Below the pieces are notes generated by a model. That model was not told where the DNA came from and did not search any database. It saw only the letters and a list, made by a program, of their open reading frames with translations. DNA of 34,765 nt, taken from contig CAYGLT010000025.1 in assembly GCA_964350875.1 (NCBI GenBank), positions 1 to 34,765 of the forward strand, given 5' to 3'. Position 1 is the first letter of the stretch. Every line of letters starts with the position of its first letter. The translations under genes were made by a program, and so were the position numbers. The stretch is from JAHBXC01 sp964350875. Its GTDB lineage: Bacteria > Planctomycetota > Phycisphaerae > Phycisphaerales > UBA1924. This document shows, one piece after another, positions 1 to 8,032 of the stretch.

Positions 1-138
1 CATCGACGCCGCGCGAGGCATTCTGATGCCCGGCTCGCTCGGGGCGCTGGAATCCGAAGCATCCGACCGACGCTTCCACGATGCGGCCCGGGCGGCTCGC
101 TGCCCTGGCCCGAACCCGAAAGGCAAAAGAACCATTGA

Positions 139-153
139 GTGCATGGATGCCTT
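139..153 (+). promoter_or_regulatory. Candidate operator upstream of the haemoglobin-nrf operon
   Basis: The sequence GTGCATGGATGCCTT lies about 77 bp before the haemoglobin start. Its inner arms GCAT and ATGC are palindromic around GG. The same motif in reverse orientation, with only the central dinucleotide changed, lies upstream of the nos operon at 26177-26191. It is followed directly by TTGACT (155-160), a possible -35 element, although I see no convincing -10. The Rrf2-family protein at 1651-2121 is the natural candidate ligand, but that is inference. Confidence 0.45.
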
Positions 154-229
154 CTTGACTTCTTTTATGCCGCTCTCTAGCGTCGTGCCCCCGACGGCTC
201 CGAGTCGGGCCAACGAAGGAGAAGCACCC

Positions 230-595
230 ATGTCCAGTCTGTACGAGCAGTTAGGCGGCGCACCGGCCATCGACCACGCCGTTGACATCTTCTACCGCAA
301 GATGCTCTCCGATGACCGGGTCGCCCGGTTCTTCGACGATGTCGACATGGAGCGACAGGCGGCGAAGCAGAAGGGCTTCCTCACCATGGTGCTGGGCGGG
401 CCCCACTCCTACACCGGGAAGAGCATGCGCGACGGTCACAAGCACCTTCTTGAGCGCGGCCTGAACGACACCCATGTTGATGTCGTGCTTGAGCACCTCG
501 GCCAGACGCTGCGCGAGCTCGGCGCGAAAGAGGATCAGATCGCCGAAGTCGCCGCCGTCGCCAATTCCGTTCGTGACGATGTGCTGAACCGCTGA
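230..595 (+). CDS. glbN: Truncated haemoglobin, group I (HbN-like)
   Basis: A 121-residue group I 2/2 haemoglobin, cytoplasmic and haem-binding, likely to oxidise NO to nitrate when reduced by a partner. Aligned by eye with mycobacterial HbN, Tyr22 is B10, Phe35 is CD1, Gln47 is E11 and His70 (in MRDGHKHL) is the proximal F8 histidine. The Tyr-B10/Gln-E11 pair is what efficient NO-dioxygenating HbN proteins carry. YEQLGG near the start and GGPHSYTG before the F helix are family signatures. The frame stays open upstream to 26, but that part has no globin character, and AAGGAGAA at a proper distance supports ATG 230. It is the first gene of a probable operon, with a reductase 26 bp downstream. 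Function in this organism is inferred. Confidence 0.93.
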   Translation: MSSLYEQLGGAPAIDHAVDIFYRKMLSDDRVARFFDDVDMERQAAKQKGFLTMVLGGPHSYTGKSMRDGHKHLLERGLNDTHVDVVLEHLGQTLRELGAKEDQIAEVAAVANSVRDDVLNR

Positions 596-621
596 CGAAA
601 CCTCCGCACCGGATCAACACC

Positions 622-1593
622 ATGCCGACCATTACCTACGAAGGGCGCGCAATCCAGCCCGAGTCCGATGAGACCGTTCTCGACGCGATGCTCCGCGCGG
701 GCGAGCAGGTCGCCCACTCGTGCCGTTCAGGCATCTGCAGGTGCTGCATGATGCGCGCGATCTCCGGAACCCCGGAGGCCGCATCACAGGCCGGACTCTC
801 CCCGACGCTGCGCGAAAACGGATTCTTCCTCCCGTGCGTCTGCCGCGCGACGAGCGACATGGTCGTCGCCAAACCCACGGACGCGATCGCGACCGCGACC
901 GGGCGTATCCGTCTGGTGGAAAGCGTCGGCCGCGATGTGGTGCGCGTGTTTGTCCGCACGGACTCCACGCTCGAGTTCCGCCCGGGACAGTTCATCAACC
1001 TCGTGCGCGCAGACGGGCTGGCGCGAAGTTACTCACTGGCCAACGCCCCCTCCATCGACAACACGCTCGAGTTCCATGTGCGGAAGGTCCCCGGAGGTCG
1101 CATGAGTTCATGGCTCACCGATGACGCGGGTCCGGGTGACGCCGTCGAGGTGCGCGGCCCGTTCGGCGACTGCCATTACCAATCATCGGACCCGGCCGAA
1201 CCACTCGTCCTGATCGGCGTCGGGACCGGGCTCGCTCCGCTCCTGGGTGTCGTCCGCGACGCGATCGCTCGCCGCCACACAGGACAGATCACGCTCTTCC
1301 ACGGCGCCCGGGACCCGGACGGGTTGTATCTGGTCGACGAACTCCGCGAGATCGCGCGGGTCAACCGGGCCTTCGAATATGTCCCGAGCGCGCTTTCTGG
1401 CGAACCCCGGGAGGGCGTGCATAGCGGGCCGATCGACGCCGTCGTCCGTGCACGCATCCCGTCCCTGGCGGGCTGTCGAGTCTTTGTGTGCGGCGACCCG
1501 GAATTCGTGCGAGCGGCCCGGAAGTCCGTCTTTCTCGCCGGCGCTTCGATGGGCGCCATCCACAGCGACTCATTCACGCCCTCGCCGGCCTGA
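622..1593 (+). CDS. 2Fe-2S/FAD-dependent NAD(P)H oxidoreductase
   Basis: A 323-residue electron-transfer flavoprotein of the phenol hydroxylase/naphthalene dioxygenase reductase type. Residues 1-90 form a plant-type 2Fe-2S ferredoxin domain with Cys34, Cys39 and Cys42 in CX4CX2C spacing and a fourth ligand at Cys72 (or Cys74). Residues 95-185 are the FAD barrel with RSYSLAN at 136-142. Residues 190-320 are the NAD(P)H domain with GVGTGLAP at 199-206 and VCGDPEF at 289-295. It takes hydride from NAD(P)H and passes single electrons through FAD to the iron-sulphur cluster. No oxygenase is nearby; the preceding gene is a haemoglobin 26 bp away, so re-reduction of that haemoglobin is the likely job, as the reductase half does in flavohaemoglobin. 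I see no strong ribosome binding site at ATG 622. Confidence 0.9.
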   Translation: MPTITYEGRAIQPESDETVLDAMLRAGEQVAHSCRSGICRCCMMRAISGTPEAASQAGLSPTLRENGFFLPCVCRATSDMVVAKPTDAIATATGRIRLVESVGRDVVRVFVRTDSTLEFRPGQFINLVRADGLARSYSLANAPSIDNTLEFHVRKVPGGRMSSWLTDDAGPGDAVEVRGPFGDCHYQSSDPAEPLVLIGVGTGLAPLLGVVRDAIARRHTGQITLFHGARDPDGLYLVDELREIARVNRAFEYVPSALSGEPREGVHSGPIDAVVRARIPSLAGCRVFVCGDPEFVRAARKSVFLAGASMGAIHSDSFTPSPA

Positions 1594-1650
1594 AATCAAG
1601 ACGACGCGTCGAGTATGCTTGCAGGTCCCCGAGATGGAGCCCGATGAGCC

Positions 1651-2121
1651 TTGCGATTGCTCTCCGACGCATCTGAATACGCGCTCCGCGCCGTGCTCTG
1701 GCTCGCCCAGCGTCCGGGCTCTGCGATGAAGGTGCGCGAGATCGCCGAAGCGACGAAGTCATCGCCCGGGTATCTCGTGAAAGTGCTCCAGTCCCTCGCG
1801 AAGGTCGGAATCCTCTCCGCGCAGCGCGGCGCGCACGGAGGCTTCACGCTCGAGCGTGATCCCAAGACGCTCACCGTTCTCGAAATCATCAACGCGATCG
1901 ACCCGATCGAACGCATCCGAACCTGCCCTCTCGGTATCGAGGCGCACGGGTCGGTCCTGTGCCCCATGCACAGACGGATCGACGACGCGATGGCCATGAT
2001 CGAGGAAAGTTTCGCGAACTCCACCATCCACGAACTCATGACGGATCCGTCGCCGTCGAAGCCCTTGTGCACGGCGCTCACCGTCGGCAAGTCCGTCGAC
2101 AACGCCCCGAAGGACTCGTGA
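1651..2121 (+). CDS. Rrf2-family transcriptional regulator (IscR/NsrR-like)
   Basis: A 156-residue winged-helix regulator. The N-terminus RLLSDASEYALRAVLWLA, the recognition region around SSPGYLVKVLQSL (38-50) and the wing QRGAHGGF (58-65) are typical Rrf2. Possible cluster ligands are Cys92, Cys104 and His107, matching three of the four E. coli IscR ligands by number and spacing. The middle cysteine (98 in IscR) is Ala here, with His99 beside it; Cys140 is an extra candidate. Glu9 sits where NsrR has Asp8. So an iron-sulphur sensor is likely but the coordination may be unusual. The start is TTG at 1651, because an in-frame TGA lies two codons upstream; GGAG at 1636-1639 is the ribosome site. 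Between the NO-detoxification pair and the nrf genes, it probably senses NO or redox state and controls this operon. Confidence 0.9.
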   Translation: MRLLSDASEYALRAVLWLAQRPGSAMKVREIAEATKSSPGYLVKVLQSLAKVGILSAQRGAHGGFTLERDPKTLTVLEIINAIDPIERIRTCPLGIEAHGSVLCPMHRRIDDAMAMIEESFANSTIHELMTDPSPSKPLCTALTVGKSVDNAPKDS

Positions 2122-2145
2122 GCCGCCGACCTCGACCCATCACCC

Positions 2146-2754
2146 ATGCGCGCCCTTGCACGACCGCCGATCCGCCGACTCGCGCTGCTCATGGGCGTGC
2201 TCGCCATCTCCCTGACCGGGTGCGACCGGGACGACGCGATCGTTGAACGCCGAGCGCCCAAAGGCGTCGAGGTGATACTCGCGGATGATCAGCCCGAGGC
2301 GCACGAACACGCGCACCGCCATGCCGTCGCGAGCGGCGTGGAATGGGAAACCCCCACCGGCTGGCGCGAAGTCCCGAGCGACAATCCCACGCGAATCGCG
2401 GTCTTCCGTCTCGACGATGCGCCGGACGCCGAGGTCGTCGTGACCCGGTTCCCCGGTGATGTGGGAGGCGTCCTCGCCAATGTGAATCGCTGGCGGACGC
2501 AGATCGGCCTCGCCCCGGTGAGCGCCGAGTCACTCGACTCGCACATCGAGCGTCTCGCCCTCCACGGCTTCGACGCCTACCTCTTCGTCGCGAGCAACGA
2601 AGGTCGCGGCGTCGTCGCGGCGGGCCTCGAACAACCCGCACACTCGCGCACCTGGTTCGTGAAGGCCACATCGTCGGAGGGTTCTCTGGACTCGATCCGT
2701 GAATCAGTCGTTGAGTTCGTGCGATCGTTCCGCGCTGCGCCGGAGAGTGACTGA
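2146..2754 (+). CDS. Hypothetical lipoprotein in the nrf operon
   Basis: A 202-residue protein with a lipoprotein signal: positive residues, a hydrophobic stretch at 11-22 and the lipobox LTGC with Cys26. A short His-rich segment follows (HEHAHRH, about 53-59), which could bind metal. The rest (about 65-198) reads as one folded domain with WETPTGWREVPSD near its start and GGVLANVNRWRTQIGL in the middle, a layout like small periplasmic ligand or fatty-acid handling folds, though I cannot name a family. It ends 2 bp before the cytochrome c synthase gene, so the two are almost certainly co-translated. A role in haem delivery or cytochrome maturation is a guess from position only. Confidence 0.8.
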   Translation: MRALARPPIRRLALLMGVLAISLTGCDRDDAIVERRAPKGVEVILADDQPEAHEHAHRHAVASGVEWETPTGWREVPSDNPTRIAVFRLDDAPDAEVVVTRFPGDVGGVLANVNRWRTQIGLAPVSAESLDSHIERLALHGFDAYLFVASNEGRGVVAAGLEQPAHSRTWFVKATSSEGSLDSIRESVVEFVRSFRAAPESD

Positions 2755-2756
2755 GC

Positions 2757-5660
2757 ATGTTTCGCTCCGCGATCAAGGCCCTCGCTTCGCTCCGGCTCAC
2801 TGTCGCGTTGCTCGTCGCGGCGATGGTCCTGATCTTCGTCGGCACGCTCGCGCAAACGCGACTCGGTGTCTGGCAGGTCGTTGATCAATACTTCCGGTCA
2901 GTCATCGCGCCGGTCGATGTCGGCCTGGTGGTCCCGGGAATCAGCCCCGGTTCGGGCGTGGTTCTCCCGCTCCCCGGCGGTTCGCTGATCGCCGGGCTCA
3001 TGATCGTCAACCTGCTCGCCGCCCACGCGCTGCGCTTCCGCATGACCAGGAAGCGCGTTGGGGTGATCGTCCTCCACGCCGGCCTGATCGTGCTCCTCGC
3101 GGGAGAGTTCGTGACCGGATGGTTCGCGACCGAGGGGCTGATGCGCATCGATGAAGGCGCCAGTGCGCGGCACATCGAGGACATCCGCGCTGCGGAGTTT
3201 GTCGTCGTCGATCCGAGCGACCCGTCGTTCGACCGCGTTGTGTCTGTACCGGCGTCGCGGATCGCCCACGCCGCCAAGGGCCAGCTCCCGATCTCGGATT
3301 CGCGGCTCCCGTTCGAGATCCGCGTCGAACAGTGGATGCCCAACGCCGAGACGGTCCCGTCCGCCTCGGAAACCCCCGCGACGCGCGGGCTCGGGCTCGA
3401 CTTCGCCGCCCATCTGGTCGCGCAGGTCGCCGGAGTCGATGGTGGTCAGACCGACCTTCCCGCCGCGTATGTCACGCTTGTGCGCGAGGGGCGCCCGCTG
3501 GGCACATGGCTAGTTTCCGCCGCGTTCCGCTCGCTCCAGCCGGTCGAGATCGACGGACAGACCTTTGGCATCGGACTGCGCTTCGCGCGCACCTACAAGC
3601 CCTACGAGATCCATCTGATCGACTTCCGGCACGATGTCTTCGTCGGCACCACGATCCCCAAGAACTTCTCGAGCCGCGTGCGCATTGTCGATCCGGAGCG
3701 CGGCGTCGATCGCGAAACACTCATCTGGATGAACAACCCGCTCCGCTACCGCGGCGAGACCTTCTACCAGGCTTCGTACAAGCCGGACGGATCCGGAACC
3801 GTTCTGCAGGTCGTGCGCAACCCGGGATGGCTGCTCCCCTACGCGGCGTGCGCGCTCGTCGGCGGTGGAATGGCGTGGCACTTCATCCAATCGCTCACCG
3901 CCTTCCTGCGTCGCCAGACGAAGCGTGACCGGGCACATTCGTCCGTTCCAGCGCGTCATGGCCCGCGAGGCGCGGCGCTGCGCGCCGGCGCGTTCGCTGT
4001 CGGACTCGTGCTCGCGCTCAGCGCGGTGTTCACACCATCCGACACGGGCGTTCCCGGGCTGCGCGAATTTGCGACGATCCCCGTCTCCGCGGGCGGGCGG
4101 GTCAAACCGATGGACTCCGCCGCGCGAAACCTGCTCATGGTCGCCGGCGGGCGGCAATCAGTCCGGGACGACGACGGGCAACAAGTCTCCGCGACCAAGT
4201 TCCTGCTGGAATTGATCGCGCGACCCGAGAGCGTCGCGGATCTCCCTGTTGTGCGGGTGGATCATCCGGGACTCCACGCGCTGCTCGGCCGATCGCCGGA
4301 CGACGGTCCTCGCGTCAGTCTGCGGGTCATCGAGCCCCATTGGGCCGAGATCACCGATCAGGCCGCGCGAGCAGACGCCATCCCCGCGCGAGAGCGGGAC
4401 GGCTTCCAGCGCGAGGCGATCACGCTGTACAACCGCGTGAGCACGCTGCTCTCGCACCAGCAGATGCACGAGCCGTATGTCATCCCGCCGCTCCGCGAGG
4501 GCGAGCAATGGCGCGGGTTCCGCGAAGTGTTCGAAGCACGGCTGGGGGGCGAACCACACCCCGCGGTCGCGCATCTCGCGACCATGCTCGGCGCACAGCA
4601 CGAAGGCGACGCCGCAGCCTTCGAGAAGGCGACGCGCGACTACACGGCGCTGCTCAAGCGGGATCTTCCGGATGTCATGCGCCGGATGCGCATCGAGATC
4701 CTCTATAACCGCGCCTCGCTGTTCACCGGCGCCGCGGCAACCTATCTGCTCGCGTCGCTCGCGATCATCGCGTCGTTCCTGCTCCGTGCTCGGACCGGAC
4801 CGGGGACCGCGGTCTGGAGCGAGCGGCTCCGCGTGTCCGGGGTCTGGCTCATCGTCGCCGCCCTGCTCGTGCACACGGTCGCCATCGCGCTGCGCATGTG
4901 GCTCCAAGGCCGCCCGCCGGTCACGAACCTCTACTCATCCGCCATCTTCGTCGGCTGGGCGGCGGCGCTCTTCGGCATCTACATCGAGCGAGTTCACCCG
5001 CTCGGGATTGCAGCGCTCGCCTCGTCGGTGGTCGGATTCACCACGCTCGTCATCGCTCATAACCTCGGCAACGACGGCGACACCATGCAGATGATGCAGG
5101 CCGTCCTCGACACCAACTTCTGGCTCGCCACCCACGTCGTCGCGATCACGCTGGGGTATTCCGCGACCTTCCTCGCCGGCGCGCTGGGCGCGATGTACCT
5201 CATCGCCCGCGCCACAACCACCTGGCTCGACAAGGACCGCGCAGCGACCCTCACCCGCATGACCTACGGCGTCGTGTGCTTCGCATTGCTCCTGAGTTTC
5301 GTCGGCACCGTGCTGGGCGGGATCTGGGCGGATCAGTCCTGGGGACGCTTCTGGGGCTGGGACCCGAAAGAGAACGGCGCCGCGCTCGTCGTGCTGATCA
5401 ACGCCGTGATCCTCCACGCCCGATGGGGCGGGATGGTGAAGCAGCGAGGGATCGCGGTGCTCGCCGTCGCTGGCAATGTGGTCACCGCGTGGAGTTGGTT
5501 CGGGACGAACATGCTGGGCGTCGGGCTCCACGCCTACGGCTTCATGGATTCCGCGGCGCGTTGGGCGTGGATCTTCGTCGCCAGTCAGGCGTTCATCGCC
5601 TCGATGGCCCTCCTGCCCGCGCGGCGGTCGCGAGCGTCGACTTCCCCCGAAGCCGAATAA
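2757..5660 (+). CDS. ccsBA: Fused ResB-CcsA cytochrome c synthase (System II)
   Basis: A 967-residue polytopic membrane protein that exports haem and ligates it to CXXCH motifs outside the cytoplasmic membrane. Residues 1-390 are ResB/CcsB-like, with transmembrane segments near the N-terminus, a large periplasmic domain and another segment near 365. A second periplasmic part begins with GRVKPMDSAARNLL. Residues about 660-955 are the CcsA half, with the tryptophan-rich haem-binding WWD signature WADQSWGRFWGWDPKENG near 857-874 and nearby membrane histidines. Fused CcsBA proteins are known from epsilonproteobacteria and Bacteroidetes among others. It lies 2 bp after the lipoprotein gene and 59 bp before nrfH, so it most likely matures the nine haems of NrfH and NrfA, and perhaps the nos cytochrome. 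NrfA here has only CXXCH motifs, so no dedicated CXXCK lyase is needed. Confidence 0.93.
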   Translation: MFRSAIKALASLRLTVALLVAAMVLIFVGTLAQTRLGVWQVVDQYFRSVIAPVDVGLVVPGISPGSGVVLPLPGGSLIAGLMIVNLLAAHALRFRMTRKRVGVIVLHAGLIVLLAGEFVTGWFATEGLMRIDEGASARHIEDIRAAEFVVVDPSDPSFDRVVSVPASRIAHAAKGQLPISDSRLPFEIRVEQWMPNAETVPSASETPATRGLGLDFAAHLVAQVAGVDGGQTDLPAAYVTLVREGRPLGTWLVSAAFRSLQPVEIDGQTFGIGLRFARTYKPYEIHLIDFRHDVFVGTTIPKNFSSRVRIVDPERGVDRETLIWMNNPLRYRGETFYQASYKPDGSGTVLQVVRNPGWLLPYAACALVGGGMAWHFIQSLTAFLRRQTKRDRAHSSVPARHGPRGAALRAGAFAVGLVLALSAVFTPSDTGVPGLREFATIPVSAGGRVKPMDSAARNLLMVAGGRQSVRDDDGQQVSATKFLLELIARPESVADLPVVRVDHPGLHALLGRSPDDGPRVSLRVIEPHWAEITDQAARADAIPARERDGFQREAITLYNRVSTLLSHQQMHEPYVIPPLREGEQWRGFREVFEARLGGEPHPAVAHLATMLGAQHEGDAAAFEKATRDYTALLKRDLPDVMRRMRIEILYNRASLFTGAAATYLLASLAIIASFLLRARTGPGTAVWSERLRVSGVWLIVAALLVHTVAIALRMWLQGRPPVTNLYSSAIFVGWAAALFGIYIERVHPLGIAALASSVVGFTTLVIAHNLGNDGDTMQMMQAVLDTNFWLATHVVAITLGYSATFLAGALGAMYLIARATTTWLDKDRAATLTRMTYGVVCFALLLSFVGTVLGGIWADQSWGRFWGWDPKENGAALVVLINAVILHARWGGMVKQRGIAVLAVAGNVVTAWSWFGTNMLGVGLHAYGFMDSAARWAWIFVASQAFIASMALLPARRSRASTSPEAE

Positions 5661-5719
5661 CCGCCCGGCTCGGCGCAGGAAGTTGGTATATTGGGCGGAG
5701 TCACCTCACTCTCGCAGCG

Positions 5720-6277
5720 ATGCGCACCATGGACGGCTCGGACCAATCTGCACATCAGGACGCGACCGAGAGCACCGCCCGTCGAAGGCGGACCCGCCTC
5801 GCCGCGCTCCCGATGCTCGCCGCCGCCATGCTCGGGACACTCGGGGGCCTCGGCGCCTTCACATTCGGTTACGGCGAAGGCGCGGCGTATCTGACCAACA
5901 ACCCCGAGGCCTGCGCGACATGCCATGTCATGCAGGGGCACTTCGACGCCTGGGTGAAGTCGAGCCACGCCGATGTGGCGACCTGCAACGATTGCCATCT
6001 GCCGCACAACTTTGCCGGGAAGTGGATCACCAAAGCGGACAACGGGTTCTTCCACTCCCTCGCGTTTACGACGAACAACTTTCATGAACCGATCCGCATC
6101 AAGCGACGGAACCGCAATGTCACACAGAACGCCTGCCTGCATTGCCATTCAGACTTTGTGAATCACATGCTCCCGACCGAGACCGGCGGCGAGATGCTCC
6201 TGTGTGTGCAGTGCCACGCCGATGTCGGTCACGCGCAACGCGCCAAGGGAACCACCCTGGAAGCCTCCTATGACTAA
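5720..6277 (+). CDS. nrfH: NrfH, membrane tetrahaem cytochrome c quinol dehydrogenase
   Basis: A 185-residue NapC/NirT/NrfH-family cytochrome that takes electrons from menaquinol and passes them to NrfA. One N-terminal transmembrane helix (about 29-50) is followed by four CXXCH motifs at Cys65, Cys89, Cys139 and Cys162. The first is CATCHVM, the CX2CHXM form in which Met71 can ligate haem 1, as in Desulfovibrio NrfH. Downstream histidines such as His171 may serve as distal ligands. ATG 5720 is used; a second ATG three codons later is equally possible. The frame is open further upstream only because it overlaps the ccsBA end. Its stop overlaps the start of nrfA by 8 bp, indicating coupled translation of the NrfHA complex. 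Confidence 0.93.
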   Translation: MRTMDGSDQSAHQDATESTARRRRTRLAALPMLAAAMLGTLGGLGAFTFGYGEGAAYLTNNPEACATCHVMQGHFDAWVKSSHADVATCNDCHLPHNFAGKWITKADNGFFHSLAFTTNNFHEPIRIKRRNRNVTQNACLHCHSDFVNHMLPTETGGEMLLCVQCHADVGHAQRAKGTTLEASYD

Positions 6278-7964
6278 CCCCCGAATCCTTCGACGCGTTC
6301 GATCAGGCAGCCGCCGCGCCAACGCGATGCTGTTCCTCCTTGTCTTCCTCGTCGCCGCCGTGAGCGCCGCGCTGGTGACCTGGGTGCTCATCGTGATGTT
6401 CGGGCACAAGCAGGAAGCGCGCACGCCATTCGTCCGCGTCGTCGAAGTCACCGAGTCGACCACCGACCCCGAGCCGTGGAGCCGGAACTGGCCCAACCAG
6501 TTCGACGGTTGGAAATCCACCGCCGGCGACGACTTCTACGGCGGGAGCAGCGCACTCACGCAAAGCAAGCTCGAAACCAATCCCTGGCTCAAGCGCCTCT
6601 ACGCCGGCTACGCGTTCAGCATCGACTATCGCGAGGCGCGCGGCCACGCGTACATGCTCTACGACCAGAGCGTGACGGAGCGCGTCACGCAGAAGCCGCA
6701 GGCCGGCGCGTGCCTGCATTGCCACGCGTCCACCAGCGTGCTGTATCGCCGCGTCGGGCTCGAAGCCATGGGGGAACCCGTCAACGAGGAGACGCTCTCG
6801 AGCGAGTTCAACATGCCCGCGGTCGTGCGCGGGTTCGAGGAACTCAGCCGCAAGCCCTACCACGAAGTCCTGACGATGCTCTACGACACGCCGGACGGCA
6901 CGCCCGGCGAAAACACGCCCGTGTTTCCCGTCGCGCCCTACGGCGGGTTCGACGGGACCGTCGCGGGAGAGGATGTCCCCGCCGATCACGCACTCCTCGG
7001 CGAAGCGCACCCCGTGACCTGCATCGATTGCCACGACCCCGGTTCGATGGCCGTGCGCGTGACCCGCCCCGGTTTCATGATCGGGATCGCAGCCCTCGCG
7101 AATTCGGACGCGCCCGCGCCGCACCTGCCCAGCATCGAACGCTGGCGACGGGGCGATCGCAAGCAACCGTACGACCCCAATGTGCTCGCGAGCCGTCAGG
7201 AGATGCGATCGTTCGTGTGCGGCCAGTGCCATGTCGAGTACTACTGCGCCAACAAGGCCACGCTCACCTTCCCGTGGGGCAACGGCCTGCGCGCGGACGA
7301 CGCCGAGGAGTTCTGGGAGGAATTCACCTTCCCCGACGATGGCGAACCCTTCTACGACTATGTCCACGGCGAGACCGGCGCGAAGGTGTTCAAGGTTCAG
7401 CACCCCGAGTTCGAACTGTGGAGCCAGGGCATCCACGCGCGAAGCGGCGTGAGTTGCTCCGACTGCCACATGCCCTACGAGCGCCAAGGCGCGATGAAGG
7501 TCAGCAACCACAATGTGCGCAGCCCGATGGAGAACATCAACAACGCCTGCCAGCAGTGCCACAGCGTCAGCGAAGGCGACCTGCGACAGCGTGTTGAAGA
7601 CATCCAGCAACGCACTGTCGCGCTCATGGGCCGCGCCGCCGCGGCGATGACCGACATGCTCGACGCGATCATGGAAGCGAAGGCCGCGGGCGTGACCGAC
7701 GCCCAACTCGCCGAGGTATTCAAACTGCAGCGCAAGGCGATGTGGCGTCTGGACTACATCAGCAGCGAGAACTCGAAGGGATTCCACGCCGATCAGGAAG
7801 CGGCGCGTATCCTCGGAGAATCGATCGACTACAGCCGTCAGGCGCAGACGCTGGCGTTGCGCCTGCGTGCTCCCGACGCGCCCAGCACCGACGATCTGCC
7901 TGTCGAGCCGGTCAGGGGTGTGACATCGAACCAGAGCGCACGCGCGCCTTCCAGTGAGCGCTGA
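6270..7964 (+). CDS. nrfA: NrfA, pentahaem nitrite reductase (ammonia-forming), all-CXXCH type
   Basis: A 564-residue cytochrome c552 that reduces nitrite to ammonium with six electrons, and also reduces NO. An uncleaved-looking helix (about 20-45) anchors it. Five haem motifs begin at Cys148, Cys251, Cys317, Cys396 and Cys427. The first, catalytic one is CLHCH rather than the common CXXCK. By alignment, active-site Arg138, Tyr324 and His378 are all present. Glu323, Lys375 and Gln377 (in KVQHPEFE) retain the calcium site. At 564 residues it is longer than the usual roughly 480-510, partly from the anchor and a hydrophilic tail. ATG 6270 overlaps the nrfH stop; an upstream in-frame ATG at 6204 lies inside nrfH and is rejected. 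It ends the operon, facing a convergent gene. Confidence 0.95.
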   Translation: MTNPRILRRVRSGSRRANAMLFLLVFLVAAVSAALVTWVLIVMFGHKQEARTPFVRVVEVTESTTDPEPWSRNWPNQFDGWKSTAGDDFYGGSSALTQSKLETNPWLKRLYAGYAFSIDYREARGHAYMLYDQSVTERVTQKPQAGACLHCHASTSVLYRRVGLEAMGEPVNEETLSSEFNMPAVVRGFEELSRKPYHEVLTMLYDTPDGTPGENTPVFPVAPYGGFDGTVAGEDVPADHALLGEAHPVTCIDCHDPGSMAVRVTRPGFMIGIAALANSDAPAPHLPSIERWRRGDRKQPYDPNVLASRQEMRSFVCGQCHVEYYCANKATLTFPWGNGLRADDAEEFWEEFTFPDDGEPFYDYVHGETGAKVFKVQHPEFELWSQGIHARSGVSCSDCHMPYERQGAMKVSNHNVRSPMENINNACQQCHSVSEGDLRQRVEDIQQRTVALMGRAAAAMTDMLDAIMEAKAAGVTDAQLAEVFKLQRKAMWRLDYISSENSKGFHADQEAARILGESIDYSRQAQTLALRLRAPDAPSTDDLPVEPVRGVTSNQSARAPSSER

Positions 7965-7983
7965 CGCGGCGTCGGCTCACCAA

Positions 7984-8022
7984 CTCGGTCTCCGAGGCAG
8001 CGTGCGGCCGCCTGCGCGGCTG
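7984..8022. terminator. Possible bidirectional terminator hairpins
   Basis: The 68-bp gap between the convergent ends of nrfA and the PP2C gene holds two small stem-loops: CTCGG-TCT-CCGAG (7984-7996) and a GC-rich one with arms at 8005-8011 and 8016-8022 (seven pairs, one G-U). Neither has a T-run, so intrinsic termination is only a possibility. Confidence 0.25.
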
Positions 8023-8032
8023 ATCGCGCGTA

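Noticed and set aside
1..130. End of another gene at the left edge
   Set aside because: Frames are open here on both strands but none shows a motif or a clear start or stop context, so no gene is called.
26..229. In-frame N-terminal extension of the truncated haemoglobin
   Set aside because: The extension has no globin character, contains the candidate operator, and a good ribosome site precedes ATG 230.
6303..7787. Minus-strand frame opposite nrfA
   Set aside because: It is an antisense shadow; the five haem motifs on the plus strand settle the coding strand.
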